Assembly (NCBI GenBank): GCA_035510695.1
Contig: DATKGO010000041.1
Span: forward strand, 1-7,909
Length of the DNA stretch: 7,909 bases
Direction of reading: 5' to 3'
Origin: DAIDHK01 sp035510695
Lineage (GTDB): Bacteria; Patescibacteriota; Microgenomatia; Levybacterales; UBA12049
Position 1 is the first letter of the stretch. Each line of letters opens with the position of its first letter. The notes beneath the pieces were generated by a model. It saw nothing but the letters and a program-made list of their open reading frames with translations, did not search any database and was not told the DNA's origin. Positions 5,039 through 7,909 of the stretch are shown here, one piece after another. A program made the translations under genes and the position numbers.

Positions 5039-6394
5039 TTACGGGCTAATTGTACCATAAACATCATCTGCCATTCGGAGTTGGCTTTTGACGGGCGAGG
5101 AACTCACAAATCGGTCATGAATATATAGATTTTCTCCTAATGAATTAATTAATACTTTTTTCTCATCCATTGAACCATTACGAAGCGCATATTTTGCATA
5201 TTCATATAAATCCAGCGGTTGATGGTTTGGGTCAATATCTTGTTGTAAAAGTATCATCTCCCTTACTTTTCGGTATTCATCTAAATAGCAGTTTAATGCC
5301 GGTGTTTGCTTTATCGTTTGCGGGTGAGCCATATTTGTAAAGTTGATATATCTTAGTAATTCTTTAATTAGTTTTTCTTCATTAACAAACGGTTCAGGGC
5401 AGTCGTAATCCTTTTTCCTTGAGCAGTGATAATAAATGTGGTAAACAGACGGCCTGGCTTTCCTTTTTCTATATTTATCTTCAGCAACGATACTGGCTCC
5501 ACAACTGGCACATTTGAATAAACCTTTAAAGGTAAATACCTTTGATCCCCATTTGGCTTTTTTGAAAGGAATGATATGTTGTTTTTGCACCTGATCAAAT
5601 ATTTCCTTAGTGGTTAAGGGTTGGTGGGAGCCTTTGTACCAACCACCGATTCCAATAGGATATTGAAACTCCCCATAATAAAAGGGGTTCTTGAGCATTT
5701 GATAAACAAGGCTTAAGGTGACTTTTTTCCCAGACCTTGTTGTTAAACAGGTATCTAACCATTTTTTAATTGTTCTACCGCTGTCTCCGTTTCTGGCAAC
5801 CCTCTCAAACATCTCCGTAATAATGTGTCCTCTGTCAGGATCTACTACAATATCTTTTATTCCATTCATTGCCCGGTTGTAATAGCCGATTGGTGACATT
5901 CCCGGACGCCATCCCATTTCGCATTTTGCCCTGATACCTCTTTTAACATTTACTCCTTTTTGATCGTTTTCTAGTTTTGCTTGTGAGCAGAGAATCATTA
6001 GCAAGAATTTATCAGAGGGAGTATCGGAGAATGCCTGAGTAAAGGTTTTAATGTGAGTAAGCTTTCCTTGATCCATAAGATCAACAAGTTGTCCTAAATC
6101 TCCGGCGTTACGGGAAAGACGATCGGGTGCCCATGTAAGAATTCCCGTAAAAACTCCTTCCCGTATTTCACTCAATAACTGCTTAAACACCGCACGTTGT
6201 CCGGATTCTTTTGCCGAATGACTTTCCCGGCGAACTTCTTTAATAATTAACCCTTCTTTTTGGGCTAAATCAGTCATTTCTTTTACTTGGGAATCTATAG
6301 ACATTGCTTGTCTTTCGTCGTCTTCGCTGGACTTACGCGCATATAGACAATATAGGACGTTTTCGTCATTTTGGATACTATTTATACTCGGCAT
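5039..6394 (-). CDS. Serine recombinase (resolvase/invertase superfamily, large type)
   Basis: This 451-residue enzyme performs site-specific DNA strand exchange through a 5'-phosphoserine intermediate. The catalytic domain (about 13-155) has YARKSSEDD with nucleophile S22 and R20, SIDSQ (32-36), and the APDRLSRN motif (R92, R95). The recombinase domain (about 160-270) includes GWRPGMSPIGYYN and the LKNPFYYGEF motif. The zinc ribbon (C295, C298, C324, C332) is intact. The C-terminus is short for a large serine integrase: the long coiled coil after the ribbon is only about 110 residues. Such enzymes integrate or excise phages, plasmids and conjugative elements, or act as transposases. No other phage or transfer gene is in the window, so the mobile element is not identified. 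The start has no good SD. A 7-bp inverted repeat lies just upstream (6411-6456). Confidence 0.9.
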   Translation of the reverse strand: MPSINSIQNDENVLYCLYARKSSEDDERQAMSIDSQVKEMTDLAQKEGLIIKEVRRESHSAKESGQRAVFKQLLSEIREGVFTGILTWAPDRLSRNAGDLGQLVDLMDQGKLTHIKTFTQAFSDTPSDKFLLMILCSQAKLENDQKGVNVKRGIRAKCEMGWRPGMSPIGYYNRAMNGIKDIVVDPDRGHIITEMFERVARNGDSGRTIKKWLDTCLTTRSGKKVTLSLVYQMLKNPFYYGEFQYPIGIGGWYKGSHQPLTTKEIFDQVQKQHIIPFKKAKWGSKVFTFKGLFKCASCGASIVAEDKYRKRKARPSVYHIYYHCSRKKDYDCPEPFVNEEKLIKELLRYINFTNMAHPQTIKQTPALNCYLDEYRKVREMILLQQDIDPNHQPLDLYEYAKYALRNGSMDEKKVLINSLGENLYIHDRFVSSSPVKSQLRMADDVYGTISP

Positions 6395-6410
6395 ATTTAT
6401 AGGTCAACAG

Positions 6411-6456
6411 TACCGCAGAAAGTAGGTGAAGTCTAGTAGGAAGATACTATGCGGTA
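6411..6456. repeat. Inverted repeat next to the recombinase gene
   Basis: TACCGCA (6411-6417) is the exact reverse complement of TGCGGTA (6450-6456). Between the arms AGTAGG occurs twice (6421-6426 and 6435-6440). The repeat lies 17 bases before the recombinase start. Serine integrases often have their attachment site or operator in this position, with imperfect dyad symmetry around a short crossover. The size of about 46 bases fits an att site, but this is positional inference. Confidence 0.3.
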
Positions 6457-6462
6457 AACCAC

Positions 6463-6491
6463 AGAAAAACCCCTTGGTAAGAGGTTTTTCT
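6463..6491 (-). terminator. Strong hairpin terminator after the OB-fold gene
   Basis: Two 13-base arms (6463-6475 and 6479-6491) form a stem with a single C-A mismatch and a three-base loop. Runs of five A and five T at the ends make it usable in both directions. It follows the stop of the OB-fold gene by 17 bases on the minus strand and separates that operon from the recombinase gene. Confidence 0.8.
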
Positions 6492-6507
6492 AACGGACGG
6501 ATTCCGT

Positions 6508-7026
6508 TTATTGCACTACCTTACAATCGTTTATCACCACAATCCCTATGGACATGTCCGCCATTGTTCCTTGTACGGTAACCGATTGCCCGTTTTGTAA
6601 TGATGTTATCTCTGACTTTGCTGATTTATCCGCAAAGTAACAAGAGATACTTGTTCCCATATAGTATTGATCATTACTTGGGTTAAGGGAAAGATAATAG
6701 TTGCCGGTTATATCATCGCTGATATTTGAGATGTATCCGGTTGTTTGAACAGTTTTGCCCGTGTATTGGTCTTGTGCGGCAATCTTATTCTTATCATAAG
6801 CCGCAACCAAAGCAGTTGCGTCAACAACCGTAGGCGCAGTTTGTTGTACAGTTTGGTTAGAATTACCGGCACTGTTTGATGTACCACTTGTTGTCGTAGT
6901 CGAAGAGTTATTTTCCGATTTTGATCCAATCATTCCTAAGACTACCAAGACAACAAATACGACTAAAACGGTGGTAATAACTTTGTGCTTTAAAAACCAA
7001 TTCTTCTTTTTCTCACTTCCTTCCAT
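6508..7026 (-). CDS. Membrane-anchored OB-fold (tRNA_anti-like) protein
   Basis: The protein has 172 residues. A lysine-rich start (EKKKNWFLKHK) is followed by one transmembrane segment (about 16-33, Val/Leu-rich). A Ser/Thr/Asn-rich spacer (35-65) follows, then a beta-rich C-terminal domain. The pattern of that domain is VVDATALVAAYDKNKIAAQDQYTGKTV, then VQTTGYISNISDD, YYLSL, ISCYFAD, GQSVTVQGT and GIVVINDCKVV. This is the pattern of the OB-fold tRNA_anti-like family, whose ligands are unknown. It should face outward, anchored by the N-terminus. The ATG at 7026 is chosen because AGGAGG lies eight bases upstream; the in-frame GTG at 7035 overlaps that SD. It is co-transcribed with the Cys-rich secreted protein, which ends five bases before this ATG, and closed by the terminator at 6463-6491. 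Confidence 0.75.
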   Translation of the reverse strand: MEGSEKKKNWFLKHKVITTVLVVFVVLVVLGMIGSKSENNSSTTTTSGTSNSAGNSNQTVQQTAPTVVDATALVAAYDKNKIAAQDQYTGKTVQTTGYISNISDDITGNYYLSLNPSNDQYYMGTSISCYFADKSAKSEITSLQNGQSVTVQGTMADMSIGIVVINDCKVVQ

Positions 7027-7031
7027 TTGTT

Positions 7032-7646
7032 TCACCTCCTTTCAAAAATGCTAAAAATTCGATTAGTAATTTGGGCAATATTTCCAAATAAGGATTCTAT
7101 AAAATTCTTGTGGATTACTTTTACTTGAATAGGTTTATGTTTCAGCATAATCTTTGGTGTAGGCAATAGGGAGGGAGTAGGCGTAGGAGTTGACTTTGGT
7201 ATATAAAGAGTTGGAGTAGTCGAAAGCGTTACGGTTGGAGTTGGACTTACTTGTTGTGTTGCTAAATATTGTCTATAGAAAGCCCACTGCAAGGCACAAG
7301 TTATTTTGTTAGCTGAGCCGAGCGCAGAACTTCCGGGATCGGTACAAGAAGGCTTAACTCCTGGTTTGTCGGGAGCAGACGTTGGCGGAGGATTCGAGCA
7401 ACCATACATATTTTCAATCTTCTGCATCGTTTCAGCACTTGGATTTGGTCCCATATCTGGAGTACAACCGTTAGTAGCATCACCGTTTGGACAATTTTTA
7501 GTTACGCAAATGCAATCTTGGTCTTGTCCTCCAGGGTGACCGCAATCTGCACTAAACCAAACGTTGTCAGCATAGACAGCTTTAGGAATAAAGTACGAAA
7601 ACATGAGCAAGACAGCGGCTAAAACTATTATTTTCCCTCTTTTCAT
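7032..7646 (-). CDS. Secreted Cys-rich protein with Pro/Thr linker, unrecognised
   Basis: This 204-residue protein has a clear signal peptide (1-26, KRGK start, hydrophobic core, cut after VYA). The mature N-terminal half carries eight Cys (35, 45, 47, 52, 61, 83, 101, 117), enough for four disulfides. A Pro/Ser/Thr-rich spacer (about 134-164, with PTPT repeats) leads to a basic amphipathic C-terminus (about 165-204, KHKPIQVKVIHK...IFSIFERR) that could touch the envelope or DNA. I do not know the family. There is no sortase motif and no second transmembrane segment. Translation is predicted to be controlled by the structured leader at 7652-7740, whose 3' end contains its SD (GGAG). The last two Arg codons and the stop (AGG AGG TGA) double as the SD of the next gene. 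Confidence 0.7.
   Translation of the reverse strand: MKRGKIIVLAAVLLMFSYFIPKAVYADNVWFSADCGHPGGQDQDCICVTKNCPNGDATNGCTPDMGPNPSAETMQKIENMYGCSNPPPTSAPDKPGVKPSCTDPGSSALGSANKITCALQWAFYRQYLATQQVSPTPTVTLSTTPTLYIPKSTPTPTPSLLPTPKIMLKHKPIQVKVIHKNFIESLFGNIAQITNRIFSIFERR
7035..7040 (-). promoter_or_regulatory. SD of the OB-fold gene inside the upstream gene's last codons
   Basis: AGGAGG on the minus strand is formed by the final two Arg codons of the Cys-rich secreted protein and sits eight bases before the ATG at 7026. It decides the start of the OB-fold gene and suggests translational coupling of the pair. Confidence 0.75.
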
Positions 7647-7651
7647 ACAAA

Positions 7652-7740
7652 AGCTCTCCGCCAGTGATGACTTGCGTCACCCGTATAAGTTTCCCTATAC
7701 GACCTAGATGGCTCTGACGAAGAGCTTTACGCCATCTAGG
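7652..7740 (-). promoter_or_regulatory. Structured 5' leader with sequestrable SD (riboswitch-like)
   Basis: Read on the minus strand, three hairpins precede the secreted-protein ATG. P1 (7703-7740) pairs CCTAGATGGC with GCCATCTAGG and holds an inner GCTCT/AGAGC helix. P2 (7682-7701) is CGTATA/TATACG with a GGGAAACT loop. P3 (7668-7679) is TGAC/GTCA with a GCAA tetraloop. The SD region GGAGAGCT (7652-7659) is complementary over eight bases, with one G-U pair, to AGCTCTTC (7719-7726), which lies in P1. The inner P1 helix and SD pairing are mutually exclusive, as in a translational riboswitch or thermosensor. It matches no class I can name with confidence. There is no U-run after P1, so it is not a simple terminator of the upstream gene. 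Confidence 0.5.
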
Positions 7741-7798
7741 TTTTATGCCATGCCCATCTTACGACAGGCAGCAATCAATCCTAGTTCTAAATTCTAAT

Positions 7799-7909
7799 TT
7801 ACGCCTGGTGAACTTCTGTTCCCGTTTTTGTTTCTTTATCTACTTTGATCGCGATTTCTTGTCCCTTTTTGCCCGATTGAACTTGTGCGTGCTCAAGTTG
7901 CATCGATTC
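7799..7909 (-). CDS. C-terminus of an EF-Tu-domain-2-like (translation elongation factor-like) protein, partial
   Basis: The frame enters from the right edge and ends with TAA at 7799-7801, leaving 36 residues. The sequence SMQLEHAQVQSGKKGQEIAIKV followed by D-K-E and T-G-T-E-V is the signature end of the small beta-barrel family related to EF-Tu domain 2. These are about 80-90 residue proteins, common in CPR bacteria and archaea, annotated as translation elongation factor-like. Their function is not established. It is on the same strand as the secreted-protein gene, 152 bases upstream, with the structured leader between them. The start lies outside the window. The family call rests on the S-M-Q-x-E-H and G-K-K-G-x-E-I-x-x-K-V motifs. 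Confidence 0.65.
   Translation of the reverse strand, partial: ESMQLEHAQVQSGKKGQEIAIKVDKETKTGTEVHQA

Noticed and set aside
7027..7035. GTG start three codons upstream for the OB-fold gene
   Set aside because: The GTG overlaps the AGGAGG that serves the ATG at 7026, and no other SD supports it.
7306..7539. Plus-strand ORF opposite the Cys-rich secreted protein
   Set aside because: Shadow frame: no SD or promoter, and the minus-strand gene has a clear signal peptide and operon context.
7652..7740. c-di-GMP-I riboswitch
   Set aside because: Some loop words look similar, but the helices are arranged side by side and the expected tetraloop-receptor layout is not seen, so it is left unclassified.
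1..7909. CRISPR arrays, IS elements, rRNA
   Set aside because: No regularly spaced repeats, transposase of IS type or rRNA sequence was seen on either strand.

Overview
The window (about 40% G+C by eye) looks like a chromosome or large contig piece from a small-genome, uncultivated bacterium. The most likely source is the Candidate Phyla Radiation (Patescibacteria), perhaps a Microgenomates-type lineage. This is an inference. It rests on the tail of a short EF-Tu-domain-2-like protein, secreted proteins with Pro/Thr linkers, a mixture of Shine-Dalgarno (SD) starts and apparently leaderless starts, and the mix of small unknown proteins. Genes that end in TGA read normally, so the standard bacterial code applies. 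No rRNA, tRNA, CRISPR array or IS element was recognised.

Left part, plus strand (1-1231): the 3' tail of an unrecognised protein, a zinc-ribbon/SHOCT-like/zinc-ribbon protein, and an unrecognised 156-residue protein. A 610-base stretch without a long ORF follows. It contains several hairpins, a possible small RNA (about 1339-1466), and then a clear regulatory unit.

Centre, plus strand (1665-3207): two GNAT-like acetyltransferase genes, each preceded by a tiny ORF and a two-hairpin leader. The two tiny ORFs (23 and 24 codons) encode related peptides that align without gaps over 19 positions (VIFI, a basic residue, H, GG-x-L-x-VV). In both leaders the GG codons lie in or beside a first hairpin and can pair instead with the 5' arm of an intrinsic terminator just upstream of the GNAT ribosome site. 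This is the layout of ribosome-mediated transcription attenuation, and it occurs twice in tandem. The second leader peptide overlaps the first GNAT gene by ATGA. This unit is the most interesting content of the window.

Minus strand (3221-7909): read in its own direction, this side starts with the tail of an EF-Tu-domain-2-like protein at the right edge. Next come a structured RNA leader that can hide its ribosome site, a secreted Cys-rich protein, and a membrane-anchored OB-fold protein closed by a strong terminator. These are followed by a serine recombinase, a secreted HNH-type nuclease fused to a DUF3761 domain, and an M20 metallopeptidase with an apparently leaderless promoter. The M20 gene meets the second GNAT gene tail to tail.
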